Origin: Rubrivirga litoralis
GTDB taxonomy: Bacteria; Bacteroidota; Rhodothermia; Rhodothermales; Rubricoccaceae
Direction: 5' to 3'
Assembly (NCBI RefSeq): GCF_031846415.1
Contig: NZ_JAVRHT010000003.1
Span: 78,576 to 142,575 of the forward strand
Length of the DNA stretch: 64,000 bases
Below are positions 33,481 through 41,978 of the stretch, in pieces (the first letter of the stretch is position 1; each line of letters begins with the position of its first letter). The notes beneath the pieces are model-generated. The model did not search any database. It saw nothing but the letters and a program-made list of their open reading frames with translations, and was not told where the DNA came from. A program made the translations under genes and the position numbers.

Positions 33481-34688
33481 GCGAGGAGCCCGGCCACGGC
33501 GTCGAACGACGCCGGCCCGTCGACGCGGAGCGCGTTCTCGGTCCACGCCGCCTCGGGCGGGGCGGCGCCGACGAGTGCGAGCGGCCGCCGGGCCTCGGCG
33601 GCCCACGCGGCGGCCCGATCCTCGGGCGAGTCCGGGGGCGGGGCGACGGCGCAGACGGCGGCCCCGAGCGCGGCCTGCACGAGCGCCCGCTCGCGGTCGT
33701 CGTGCTCGAACGGCCCGTGCGTCATGGGGAACGGCGAGACCAGCACGCCGCCGGCGCGGACGGCGGCCGTGGCCCCGGGCCGCATGGCCGGCCGGAGCCG
33801 CGCGAGCCCGGCCTCGACCACGACGGCCACGCGGGCGCCGGCCCCGAGCGCCACCTTCTGGAGCGCGAGATCGACCCCGCCCTGGGCGCCGACGATGAGC
33901 GCCGCCCCGCCCGACGCCGCCCCGCCCGATTCCGCCGCCGATTCCGCCGCGGGCGGGGTGGTCAGCACGCGCCGGGCGAGCGCCTGGACCGTCTCGAACG
34001 GGTCGCCGTCGAGGGGCGCCCGCGCGAGGACCGCGAGCGACGGCCCGGCGAGGGCGCCAGGGTCGCCGTAGGCGTAGAGCACGAGGGGCCGGTCGGCGCG
34101 GGGGAGCGCGTCGAGGCCCGCCGGCCACCCCGCCCCGCCCGGAGCGAGCACGCGGATCGCCTTGTCGCGGAGCGCCGCAACCTCGGCCTCGGCTCGGTCG
34201 AGGGCGGGGCGGAAGACGTCGTCGTCGAACAGCGCGGCGACCGTCTGCTCGACGTTCGGGGCGCCCTTCAGGCGGAGCCCGACCTGCTCGCGCGGCGTCG
34301 CGCGGAGGGCGTCGAGCGTGGGGAACCGCTCGATCAGCCGGTGCGCCGTGACGCGGCCGACGCCGTCGAGCGAGGCGTACGCGAGCGCGAGCGGGGCGGG
34401 GTCGGACGAGATCGGAGCGGGGGGTTGGAGACGGAACGTTACGAATCCGGTCTCTGCCGTGGCGCCCGCCCCGCCCGACGACGACGCGCGCCCGGCGGGG
34501 CGGGGTGGGACGAGGCTCGGGCGCGGCCTTAGGGATCCCCCGGCTGCTCCCGGAGACGCTTTTTCTGTCGGCCGACGGGTGAAGGTGGCGCGCCGACCGA
34601 CCGATACCCCTGCGGCAACGGGCGGCGGAGCCCCTGTCCGGCCCGCTGCCTGCGCGATGCCCCCGCCCCGCAGGCCTCCGACTCTCAC
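33477..34688 (-). CDS. dprA: DprA/Smf-like DNA-processing protein
   Basis: DprA loads RecA on incoming single-stranded DNA during natural transformation. The protein has an N-terminal helix-hairpin-helix-like segment (LALAYASLDGVGRVTAHRLIERFPTLDALRAT), DALPRADRPLVLYAYGDPGAL, and a Rossmann-type core (ALIVGAQGGVDLALQKVALGAGARVAVVVEAGLARLRP...AGGVLVSPFPM), which is the DprA plan but diverged in the SxxARGID motif. The conserved region starts near 34425, where no ATG, GTG or TTG exists; the only in-frame start is a GTG at 34688, leaving 24 bases to the divergent response-regulator gene. The true start is uncertain. Confidence 0.68.
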   Translation of the reverse strand: MRVGGLRGGGIAQAAGRTGAPPPVAAGVSVGRRATFTRRPTEKASPGAAGGSLRPRPSLVPPRPAGRASSSGGAGATAETGFVTFRLQPPAPISSDPAPLALAYASLDGVGRVTAHRLIERFPTLDALRATPREQVGLRLKGAPNVEQTVAALFDDDVFRPALDRAEAEVAALRDKAIRVLAPGGAGWPAGLDALPRADRPLVLYAYGDPGALAGPSLAVLARAPLDGDPFETVQALARRVLTTPPAAESAAESGGAASGGAALIVGAQGGVDLALQKVALGAGARVAVVVEAGLARLRPAMRPGATAAVRAGGVLVSPFPMTHGPFEHDDRERALVQAALGAAVCAVAPPPDSPEDRAAAWAAEARRPLALVGAAPPEAAWTENALRVDGPASFDAVAGLLA

Positions 34689-34712
34689 CCCCGGCCCCTG
34701 CCACGCTCCCCC

Positions 34713-35441
34713 ATGTTCAACTTCCGCCGCCGCTCACCGGCCTCCGACGCTCCTGACCGTCCGGAGCCCCAGCCTGAGCCCACGCCGGAGCTCCCTTCCG
34801 ACGTCCCCGACGAGCGACCGCCGCCGGGCCGCGGCCCCGCCCCGATGTCGCCGGTCTCGCCGCTCGTCGCCGAGGCCACGGCGCGGGTGACCGCCCCGCC
34901 CGCTCCAGGCTCCGCCCCGCCCGGGGCGCCGGCGTTCGCGCCCCCGTTCGCCCCGCCCGCGGCGGGTCCCCCGGCGGACGACGCCTCGATGATCGTCCGC
35001 GCCGGGCCGGCGCCCGACGAGTCCGGTCCCGCGGCGACGGGGCGGCACGTCGAGAAGACCGCCGACCCCGCGAGCGGGCCGGCGATCCTCGTCGTCGAGG
35101 ACAACAACGACACGCGGATGCTCCTCGAACGCATCCTCCGCTCGACGTACGACGTGACGGCGGTCGGCGACGCGCGGTCGGCGCTCACGGCCATGAACGA
35201 GCGCCCGTTCTCCGGGCTCGTGCTCGACATCAACCTGGGCGGGCGCGAGACGGGCGCCGACGTGCTCCGCATCGCCCGGTCGCTCCCCAACCACGACGGC
35301 GTGTTCGCCATCGCGCTGACGGCCTACGCCCTGCCGGGCGACCGCGAGCGGCTCCTCGAAGCCGGGTTCAACGAGTACGTCTCGAAGCCGTTTACGCGCC
35401 AGTCGCTCATGGACACGCTCAAGGCCGGCGTCGCCGTGTAG
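34713..35441 (+). CDS. Response regulator with proline-rich N-terminus
   Basis: Of 242 residues, the first 120 are a Pro/Ala-rich, probably disordered segment and the rest is a single receiver domain: AILVVEDNNDTRMLLERIL (acidic pocket), GLVLDINLGG (phospho-acceptor Asp), AIALTAYALPGDRERL (Thr switch) and EYVSKPFTRQSL (Lys). There is no output domain, so it works as a single-domain regulator or phosphotransfer partner. The closest cognate kinase is not in the window; the ComP-like input protein at 9344 is too far away to be linked by sequence alone. The inverted GC motif pair directly follows its stop. Confidence 0.88.
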   Translation: MFNFRRRSPASDAPDRPEPQPEPTPELPSDVPDERPPPGRGPAPMSPVSPLVAEATARVTAPPAPGSAPPGAPAFAPPFAPPAAGPPADDASMIVRAGPAPDESGPAATGRHVEKTADPASGPAILVVEDNNDTRMLLERILRSTYDVTAVGDARSALTAMNERPFSGLVLDINLGGRETGADVLRIARSLPNHDGVFAIALTAYALPGDRERLLEAGFNEYVSKPFTRQSLMDTLKAGVAV

Positions 35442-35469
35442 CCGCCCCGCCCGCGGGAGGGCGGGGCGG
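35442..35469. repeat. Perfect inverted GGGCGGGGCGG pair after a stop codon
   Basis: CCGCCCCGCCC (35442-35452) and GGGCGGGGCGG (35459-35469) form an 11-pair stem with a six-base loop immediately after the TAG of the response regulator. There is no U-tract. Confidence 0.75.
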
Positions 35470-35490
35470 GCACCTTCCGTTCTCCCGCTC

Positions 35491-36042
35491 CTACGCCACG
35501 GCCGAGCCCGTGCGGAGGCCCGGATGGATCGACGTGACGTCGATGGCCTCCCACGGCTGGCCCTCGACCCACACCGGGCGGCCGAACGCCTCGGCGTACT
35601 CGACGGCTCGGTGGGCGAAGCGGGCAAACTGGGGCATCGACGCCGCGACGTGGAGCCGGACGCGCCGGCCCAGCGTCGTCCGCCCGCTGAGGACGAGGCC
35701 GTCCGTACGCACGTCGATCTGGTCGAGGGCCTGCCACGCCAGCGCCACGCGGCGGCCGCCGGCGTCGTGGGCGACGGCCCGCCGGAACGAGAGCTCGATC
35801 CGCCACAGGCGCCGGTGGAGGCGGCCCAGCCGCCGGAGGAGCCACGCAGCGTAGGCCGTCAGCACGACCCCGCACGCGAGCGCGGCGAGCCCCGCGTGCG
35901 CGGGCGCGACGAGCGTCGAGAGCGGGGCGAGCGCCACGAGGCCGCCGCTGACGAGCGCGAACGCGATCACCAGCCGGCGCGCCCGCGTCCGCACGGAGAC
36001 GAGCACGCGCTCGTCGTCGAATACTTGGAACCACTCGGCCAT
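35491..36042 (-). CDS. Two-TM membrane protein of unknown function
   Basis: The 183-residue product is not recognised. After a short charged N-terminus it has two membrane segments (RLVIAFALVSGGLVALAPLSTLV and AGLAALACGVVLTAYAAWLL), then a cytoplasmic domain with positive patches (RRLGRLHRRLWRIELSFRRAVAHDAGGRRVAL) and beta-strand-like WQALDQIDVRTDGLVLSGRTTLGRRVRLHV, reminiscent of small PH-like membrane proteins. The ATG at 36042 is the family-neutral choice because the frame upstream is stopped. Confidence 0.65.
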   Translation of the reverse strand: MAEWFQVFDDERVLVSVRTRARRLVIAFALVSGGLVALAPLSTLVAPAHAGLAALACGVVLTAYAAWLLRRLGRLHRRLWRIELSFRRAVAHDAGGRRVALAWQALDQIDVRTDGLVLSGRTTLGRRVRLHVAASMPQFARFAHRAVEYAEAFGRPVWVEGQPWEAIDVTSIHPGLRTGSAVA

Positions 36043-36154
36043 CGAGGAAAGAAGAGCGTCAGACGTAATTGTCGAAGTATACGTGAAGGGCAGGGCGGTT
36101 GAAAGCGCCCGCCGAGTTCCGGGGAAGACCCGACGGCCGTCTCGTTCCTAACCC

Positions 36155-37174
<1,020 letters not shown>

Positions 37175-37280
37175 ATTCGGAATGTGGAATGCTAAATGCG
37201 GAAAGGGGCGTTCCCAAAGCGGGGTAGGTATGGGCGGGGTGGGTGCATGAATTCAACATTTATCATTCCGCATTCCGCGT
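37175..37280. repeat. Heptamer-bracketed gap between mtgA and ltaE
   Basis: Left words CGGAATGTGGAATGCTAAATG start 12 bases after the ltaE start. Right words CATTCCG, CATTCCG, CGT abut the mtgA stop triplet at 37281. The loop holds GGGCGGGGTGG. Confidence 0.85.
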
Positions 37281-37976
37281 TTACCACCCCATCTGGCGCA
37301 TCCGCGTGAGGATGCGGCTCGACGTGCGGCCCATGTCCTGCGGGCGGCGCGCGAGCGGGGCGGGGAGGACGGCGGCGAGCCGGGCCGACTGCTCGCGCGT
37401 GAGGGCGTCGGCCGAGGTGCCGTAGTGGTGCCGCGCGGCGGCCTCGGCGCCGAACACGCCCGGCCCCCACTCGGCCACGTCGAGGTAGAGCGTGAGGATG
37501 CGGTCCTTGGGCAGGATCAGCTCGGCGAGCAGCGTGAGCGGGACCTCGAACGCCTTCCGCACGACCGAGCGGTGCGTCGTCAGGAACAGGTTTTTGACCA
37601 GCTGCTGCGTGAGCGTCGACGCCCCGCGCATGGGGCGGCCCGTCCGCTCGGCGGCCTCGCGGGCGGCGCGCAGCTCGTCCCAGTCGAACCCGCCGTGCGT
37701 GTAGAACCGGGCGTCCTCGCTGGCGACGACCGCGTGGCGGAGGTCGTCATCTTGTCCGCTCTGCGGGACCGGGTGGTAGCGGAGCTCGTAGGGCTCGCCG
37801 GCGACGGCGGCCTCGACGAGGCGCTGGACCTGGACCGTCGTGGCCGGCGGCTCGACCCAACGGTAGGCCACGAGCAGCAGCGTGCAGGCGACGAGGTAGC
37901 CGCCGACGACGGCGACGACGGCGCGCACGACGGCCCCCACGCAGCCCCGCCCGCCCCGCCCCGCCCGCCGGGCCAC
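37281..37976 (-). CDS. mtgA: Monofunctional peptidoglycan glycosyltransferase
   Basis: Inner-membrane enzyme polymerising lipid II into glycan strands. The 231-residue product has one N-terminal membrane helix (VVAVVGGYLVACTLLLVAYRWV) and the GT51 motifs AVVASEDARFYTHGGFDWDEL, RGASTLTQQLVKNLFLTTHRSVVRKAFEVPLTLLAE and ILTLYLDVAEWGPGVFGAEAAARHHYG. Size and plan fit MtgA, with no transpeptidase domain. The GTG start shares a base with the greA stop (TAGTG), so the gene is coupled to greA. Confidence 0.95.
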   Translation of the reverse strand: MARRAGRGGRGCVGAVVRAVVAVVGGYLVACTLLLVAYRWVEPPATTVQVQRLVEAAVAGEPYELRYHPVPQSGQDDDLRHAVVASEDARFYTHGGFDWDELRAAREAAERTGRPMRGASTLTQQLVKNLFLTTHRSVVRKAFEVPLTLLAELILPKDRILTLYLDVAEWGPGVFGAEAAARHHYGTSADALTREQSARLAAVLPAPLARRPQDMGRTSSRILTRMRQMGW

Positions 37977-38449
37977 TATCGTGTGATCTCGAGGATCTCC
38001 ATCTGGACCGTCCCCGCCGGCACCTTCACGTCGACGACGTCGCCGACCTCGCGGGCGAGGAGGGCCTTGCCGATGGGGCTCTCGACCGAGATCCGGTTCT
38101 GCTTGAGGTCCGCCTCCTGGGCCGAGACGAGCGTGTAGGTCGCCTCCTTTTTGGCCTTCTTGTTCATCACGCGGACGTTGGACAAGATGCGGGCCTTCGA
38201 GGCGTCGACCTCGTCCTCGTTGACGACGCGGGCGTTGGCGACCGTCGTCTCCATCTTGGCGATGCGGGCCTCCAGCAGACCTTGGGCCTCCTTCGCCGCG
38301 TCGTACTCGGCGTTTTCCGAGAGGTCGCCTTGGGCGCGCGCCTCGGCGATCTCCTCCGAGATCCGCTGGCGCTCGGTGGTCCGAGCGTGGTGGAGGTCGT
38401 CCTTGAGCTTCTGGAGCCCTTCGGGTGTGAGGTAGACGGTGGAGCTCAT
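37976..38449 (-). CDS. greA: Transcription elongation factor GreA
   Basis: GreA rescues backtracked RNA polymerase by stimulating transcript cleavage. The 157-residue product has the coiled-coil domain with YLTPEGLQKLKDDLHH, the tip motif GDLSENAEYDAAKEAQ (acidic Asp and Glu), and the C-terminal domain from about residue 80 to ISVESPIGKALLAREVGDVVDVKVPAGTVQMEILEITR. The start is the ATG of MSSTVYLTPEG; the frame stays open upstream but a transcription terminator occupies that space. The upstream region therefore has an attenuator-like structure. Confidence 0.97.
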   Translation of the reverse strand: MSSTVYLTPEGLQKLKDDLHHARTTERQRISEEIAEARAQGDLSENAEYDAAKEAQGLLEARIAKMETTVANARVVNEDEVDASKARILSNVRVMNKKAKKEATYTLVSAQEADLKQNRISVESPIGKALLAREVGDVVDVKVPAGTVQMEILEITR

Positions 38450-38472
38450 AGCGGGGGCCGTCCGCGGCCTGG

Positions 38473-38508
38473 AAAAAAAGCGCATCCCGACGGCGAGGCC
38501 GGGATGCG
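38473..38508 (-). terminator. Rho-independent terminator in the greA leader
   Basis: On the minus strand CGCATCCC pairs perfectly with GGGATGCG around a G-C pair and a ten-base loop, followed by a run of seven U. It sits 24-60 bases upstream of the greA ATG and 145 bases after the NlpC/P60 gene, so it could end the upstream transcript and also attenuate greA. Confidence 0.85.
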
Positions 38509-38652
38509 GGAGGGGGGAAGGCGAAGATACGACGGACGGGGCACGGTCTCAAACCAGCGGCCGGGGCAGTCCGCACGCCGCCCCGCCCGGATGTCGGGGC
38601 GGGGCGGCGGTCGTTGCGGGCGGGGCGGCCGTCGTGGCCTGTGGACGGGCGC

Positions 38653-39423
38653 CTAGCCGCGGGCGCGGCGGGCCTCGCTGCGCGGCGTCGGCCGGCGGCC
38701 CGAGGGCTCCTCGATGATCCGGCGCGACATCCAGTAGTACTTCGACCAGTAGCTGGAGGCCAGCTCCGAGATCGTCACGCCGCGGCTGGACGAGGCGTGG
38801 ATAAACTCGCCGCCCGAGAGGTAGACGCCGACGTGGCGGACGCCGCGGCGGCGGAAGAACACGAGGTCGCCGGGGACGAGCTCCTCCTTGGAGATCGGGA
38901 CGCCCTCGTACCGCTGCCCTGCCGTCGTGCGCGGCAGCTCGATGCCCAGGTTCGCACGGACGTACTGCTGCACGAACGCCGAGCAGTCGATCCCGCGCCG
39001 CGTCGTGCCGCCCCAGCGGTAGGGGATGCCGATCCAGTTCGGGCCGTCCGCGCGGAGCGTCGACTCAACCACGGCGAGCCGGGCCGACGTGCTGCGGCCC
39101 GCGCTCCGGGCGGCGATGTTGGCGGCCAACTCCTCGACCGTGACCTCCCGCTCGGACGACACGCGGCGCACGACCGAGTCCTGGACCGCCTGGTGCCGGG
39201 CGGGGCGGTAGTCGAGGGCCCGGCGGGCGGAGCGGGGAACGGGCCGGCGCCGCGGCGCGGCCGTCGCGGCGGCGCCCTGGGGGGACGCTGCCGGGGCGGT
39301 CGGGGCAGGGACGATCCGGGACGACGCAGGGCGAGTCTGGGCGTGGGCCGGCGGGGCGGCTACGGCGGTGCAGACCACGAGAGCGGCAAGAAGGGCCGCC
39401 GCTCGGACGTAGGGCTTGTGCAT
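38653..39423 (-). CDS. NlpC/P60 family exported peptidase
   Basis: Cell-wall gamma-D-glutamyl-diamino-acid endopeptidase type. A signal peptide (VRAAALLAALVVCTAVAAPPAHAQ) is followed by an Ala/Pro/Arg-rich linker and the NlpC/P60 domain: YRWGGTTRRGIDCSAFVQQYV (catalytic Cys) and RHVGVYLSGGEFIHASS (His pair). The enzyme probably cleaves peptidoglycan stem peptides in the periplasm. Translation starts at ATG 39423 (MHKPYVRAA), with a CTAGTTTGG promoter candidate 37 bases upstream. An in-frame extension further upstream lacks family sequence. Confidence 0.92.
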   Translation of the reverse strand: MHKPYVRAAALLAALVVCTAVAAPPAHAQTRPASSRIVPAPTAPAASPQGAAATAAPRRRPVPRSARRALDYRPARHQAVQDSVVRRVSSEREVTVEELAANIAARSAGRSTSARLAVVESTLRADGPNWIGIPYRWGGTTRRGIDCSAFVQQYVRANLGIELPRTTAGQRYEGVPISKEELVPGDLVFFRRRGVRHVGVYLSGGEFIHASSSRGVTISELASSYWSKYYWMSRRIIEEPSGRRPTPRSEARRARG

Positions 39424-39459
39424 CAGGGATAGGGGCCGGGGGGGGCAAAAGGACGTCAC

Positions 39460-39466
39460 CAAACTA
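39460..39466 (-). promoter_or_regulatory. Candidate -7 promoter element TAGTTTG
   Basis: On the minus strand CTAGTTTGG lies 37 bases before the NlpC/P60 start. The same TAGTTTG appears upstream of the NYN gene (45997-46003). It is one base shorter than the TAnnTTTG consensus, and no -33 TTG was placed. Confidence 0.4.
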
Positions 39467-39524
39467 GCGGCTGAAGCGGGCATCGGGCGGTCCCCTACGT
39501 TGAGGTCGAGCAAAAGGCGAGTAA

Positions 39525-39549
39525 CCCCATGTTCTATGGGGCGTTTTTT
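39525..39549 (+). terminator. Hairpin with U-run, orphan terminator
   Basis: CCCCAT (39525-39530) pairs with ATGGGG (39536-39541) around GTTCT, followed by CG and six T. It has terminator form, but no plus-strand gene lies upstream within the gap. Confidence 0.6.
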
Positions 39550-39760
39550 GGGTATCGGGTGGCGCCTCGTCGTCTTAACCCGCTTCAGGAAAAACCTGGG
39601 CCGCCCCGCCCGTTAGAGCCCCGGCGCGCGTCGGGGCGAGAGCCCAAAACCGACCGCCGCGGGCGGGGAGAGCCGATGGGGGAGGAAGCTGTGAAGCCGC
39701 GGCCCCGCGGAACGGCCGCTTTCGCCCGCCGGTCCAACAGGCTCACCACCTTCTTTTCCC

Positions 39761-40273
39761 ATGCCGTACCCAGAGCCCCTCGTCGCCCCCATGCGCGACG
39801 AACTGACCCGCCTCGGCGTCCGCGAGCTCAAGACCGCCGCCGACGTCGACGCCCTCGCCGACGAGGCCCAGACGGGAACCACGCTGGCCATCGTCAACTC
39901 GGTCTGCGGGTGCGCCGCGGCGAATGCACGCCCCGCCGTCGCCCACGTGCAAGGGCTCGACGTCAAGCCCGACCGCCAGGTGACCGTCTTTGCCGGCCAG
40001 GACCTCGAGGCGACCGCCGCGCTCCGCGACCTCCTCGCGGGCCTCCCGCCGTCGAGCCCGTCCATGTTCCTCCTGAAGGACGGCGACCCCGTGTTCGCCT
40101 TGGAGCGCCGCCACATCGAGGGCCGGAGCGCGAGCGCGATCGCGACCGACCTCAAGGACGCGTTCGAGCGGTTCTGCGGCCCCGACGCCGAGGACGCCCC
40201 CGACGAGCCGCTCCGCCCCGAGACCGCCGCCCCGCCCGCCGGCCGTCCGTCGACGTTCAAGTCGATCCTGTAG
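39761..40273 (+). CDS. brxA: BrxA/BrxB-type bacilliredoxin
   Basis: The 170-residue product carries the CGC motif in AIVNSVCGCAAANARPAV, the redox centre of bacilliredoxins that remove bacillithiol from mixed disulfides. RQVTVFAGQDLEATAALRDLLAGLPPSSPSMFLLKDGDPVFALERRHIEG matches the YphP/YqiW family throughout. The C-terminal Asp/Pro-rich segment after residue 145 is an extension partly coded by a GGGCGGGGCGG motif in complement. It implies use of bacillithiol or a similar thiol in this organism. The stop is followed by a strong terminator. Confidence 0.93.
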   Translation: MPYPEPLVAPMRDELTRLGVRELKTAADVDALADEAQTGTTLAIVNSVCGCAAANARPAVAHVQGLDVKPDRQVTVFAGQDLEATAALRDLLAGLPPSSPSMFLLKDGDPVFALERRHIEGRSASAIATDLKDAFERFCGPDAEDAPDEPLRPETAAPPAGRPSTFKSIL

Positions 40274-40360
40274 GGACGATCAGAGAGGGGCGGGGAGGGA
40301 GGAGCAGAGCGGGCGGGGTGATCCTCTAGGAGCTCCGCCGCTTCCTCCGTCTCCTCGCCT

Positions 40361-40393
40361 GGGGCGGGGCGGTCTGGCCGCCCCGCCCTTTTT
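40361..40393 (+). terminator. Rho-independent terminator built from an inverted GGGCGGGGCGG pair
   Basis: GGGCGGGGCGG (40362-40372) pairs perfectly over 11 bases with CCGCCCCGCCC (40378-40388) around TCTGG, followed by TTTTTGTTT. It ends the brxA transcript and shows the dispersed 11-mer acting as a terminator stem. Confidence 0.9.
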
Positions 40394-40405
40394 GTTTGCC
40401 TCGGG

Positions 40406-41887
40406 TTACAGCGGGTCGGGCGCGTCTGCTCGGCCCGCCATCCCGCCCCGCCTCGCCTCCCACGCCAGCGCGCCGACGCCGGCGACGGCCGCGACGGCGA
40501 ACACGACCGCCCCGCCCGCGCCGAGCGCGTCGGCCAGGGCGACGGCGGCGGCGAAGGGGAGCGCCCGGCCGAGCGCCCGCGCCGCGTCGGCGGCCGCCCC
40601 GCCCAAGGGCACGCCGGCCGCGCGGAAGATCCACGCGAGGTGGAGCGCGCGGAGTGCGGCCCCGGCAACGCCCGCGGCGAGGACGGCGTCGAGCGGGGCC
40701 AGCGTCCGCCCCGCCCACACGAGGACGGTCGCCTGGACGGCGAACATGACGGCGCTGATCGCGAGCTCGTCCCGCTGCCGCTCCAGCACGTCGAACACGG
40801 ACGTGAGGGGCGGGGCGACCGACGCCAGGAGCACCCACGGCGCGATCCGCTGCGCGTAGCGGCCCGCCTCGGCCCACTCGGCCCCGAACACGAACGCGAA
40901 CAGCGTCGGCCCGGCGACGAGCGCGGCGAGGGCGGGGTAGGCGCAGACGCCCCACAGTCCGCGCGCCGCCGCCCGCGTGAGGGCGGGGAGGCCGCCGGTC
41001 CACCGCGCGTCGGCGGCGCGCGGGAAAAATGCCTGGCCGACCGACCCGGCCACGAGCCCGAGCGGCAGCACGAGCGTCCCGAAGGCGACCCCGAACTGGC
41101 CCACGACGGCCTCGCCGTAGAAAGCGACGAGCGCGAACACGGGCACGCGCGTGGCGAGCACGTTGAGGAGCGCGGCCGGCGCCGAGAAGGCGGGAAACCG
41201 CGCGTAGCGCCGGGCGAGCGCCACGACGCGCGCCCGCGTCACGCCCTCCCACAGCCGGCCGTCCGCGAGCGCGAGCCACGACCACGAGACGACCGTGCCG
41301 GCGGCGAACCCGGCCGCCACCCCGCCCACGAGCCCGACCGCCGCGCCGTCCGTCGCCCGCGCCACCGTCAGCCCGACGGCGAGCTGCACGCCGACCGTGA
41401 CGGCGCTCTGCGCGAACCGCGTCGCCGAAACGGCTCGGAACCGGCCGCGCCCCGTGAGCCACGTTTCGGCCGCCCCGCTCGCTTCGACAGACAGGAGGGC
41501 GGGGGGGAGCCACGCGAGCGCGAGCGCCGTCGCCCCGCTCGCGAGGCCGAGCCACGGCGCCGCCCACACGCCGAACGCCGCCGCGCCCGTCGCCCCGAGC
41601 GCGCACGCGAGCGCCAGCGCGACCACGCTCGCGCGGTCCGCCCCGCCCCGCGGGAGCAGGATGGCCGCGCGGTATCCGCCCGAGGCGACCGTCGACGCGA
41701 CGGCCAGGACCGTCGTCACGACCGTCAGCACGCCGAACGCCTCGGGCGTGAACAGGCGCGTGAGGGCGGGGCGGGCCGCGAACGCGAGCGCCTGCGCCGC
41801 CGCCGCGCCGCCGGCGAGCGTGAGGGCGGGGCCGAGGAGCGGCCGCCCGGCGACCTGCGCGCGGAGCCGGCGGAGGCGCGGCGTCAC
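40406..41887 (-). CDS. Oligosaccharide flippase-like protein (MATE/Wzx type)
   Basis: The 493-residue protein has twelve to fourteen predicted membrane segments, starting GPALTLAGGAAAAQALAFAARPALTRLFTPEAFGVLTVV, the N-terminal signature of polysaccharide-biosynthesis flippases, and has further helices of alternating Ala/Leu/Gly. It probably moves lipid-linked sugar repeats across the inner membrane for surface polysaccharide. A GTG at 41887 is the start. The GNAT-like gene lies upstream on the same strand, 92 bases away, and could be a modification or transport partner. Confidence 0.85.
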   Translation of the reverse strand: MTPRLRRLRAQVAGRPLLGPALTLAGGAAAAQALAFAARPALTRLFTPEAFGVLTVVTTVLAVASTVASGGYRAAILLPRGGADRASVVALALACALGATGAAAFGVWAAPWLGLASGATALALAWLPPALLSVEASGAAETWLTGRGRFRAVSATRFAQSAVTVGVQLAVGLTVARATDGAAVGLVGGVAAGFAAGTVVSWSWLALADGRLWEGVTRARVVALARRYARFPAFSAPAALLNVLATRVPVFALVAFYGEAVVGQFGVAFGTLVLPLGLVAGSVGQAFFPRAADARWTGGLPALTRAAARGLWGVCAYPALAALVAGPTLFAFVFGAEWAEAGRYAQRIAPWVLLASVAPPLTSVFDVLERQRDELAISAVMFAVQATVLVWAGRTLAPLDAVLAAGVAGAALRALHLAWIFRAAGVPLGGAAADAARALGRALPFAAAVALADALGAGGAVVFAVAAVAGVGALAWEARRGGMAGRADAPDPL

Positions 41888-41978
41888 GGGGCGGCGGGGC
41901 GGGGCGGTACGGCACGTCCGGTCGCCCCCCCGCCTGCGAAACGGCCAGCCTGGGCGGGGCGGGGTGGGCGCGCGCCCA

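Larger units (their letters stand above)
39424..39760. other. 337-base gap with a plus-strand terminator-like hairpin
   Basis: Divergent gap between the NlpC/P60 gene (minus) and the bacilliredoxin gene (plus). It contains a minus-strand promoter candidate (39460-39466) and a hairpin plus U-run on the plus strand at 39525-39549 that no plus-strand gene explains. No coding sequence is seen; a short plus-strand RNA ending at 39549 is possible. Confidence 0.5.

Noticed and set aside
34556..34566. Terminator at GCTTTTTC upstream of the response regulator
   Set aside because: The T-run is present, but no stable stem precedes it.
39416..39616. Short reading frame beginning MCIRDR, a known adapter-derived artefact string
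   Set aside because: The DNA here is TTGTGCATCAGGGATAGG, not transposase adapter sequence, and it lies over the NlpC/P60 start; it is a coincidence.
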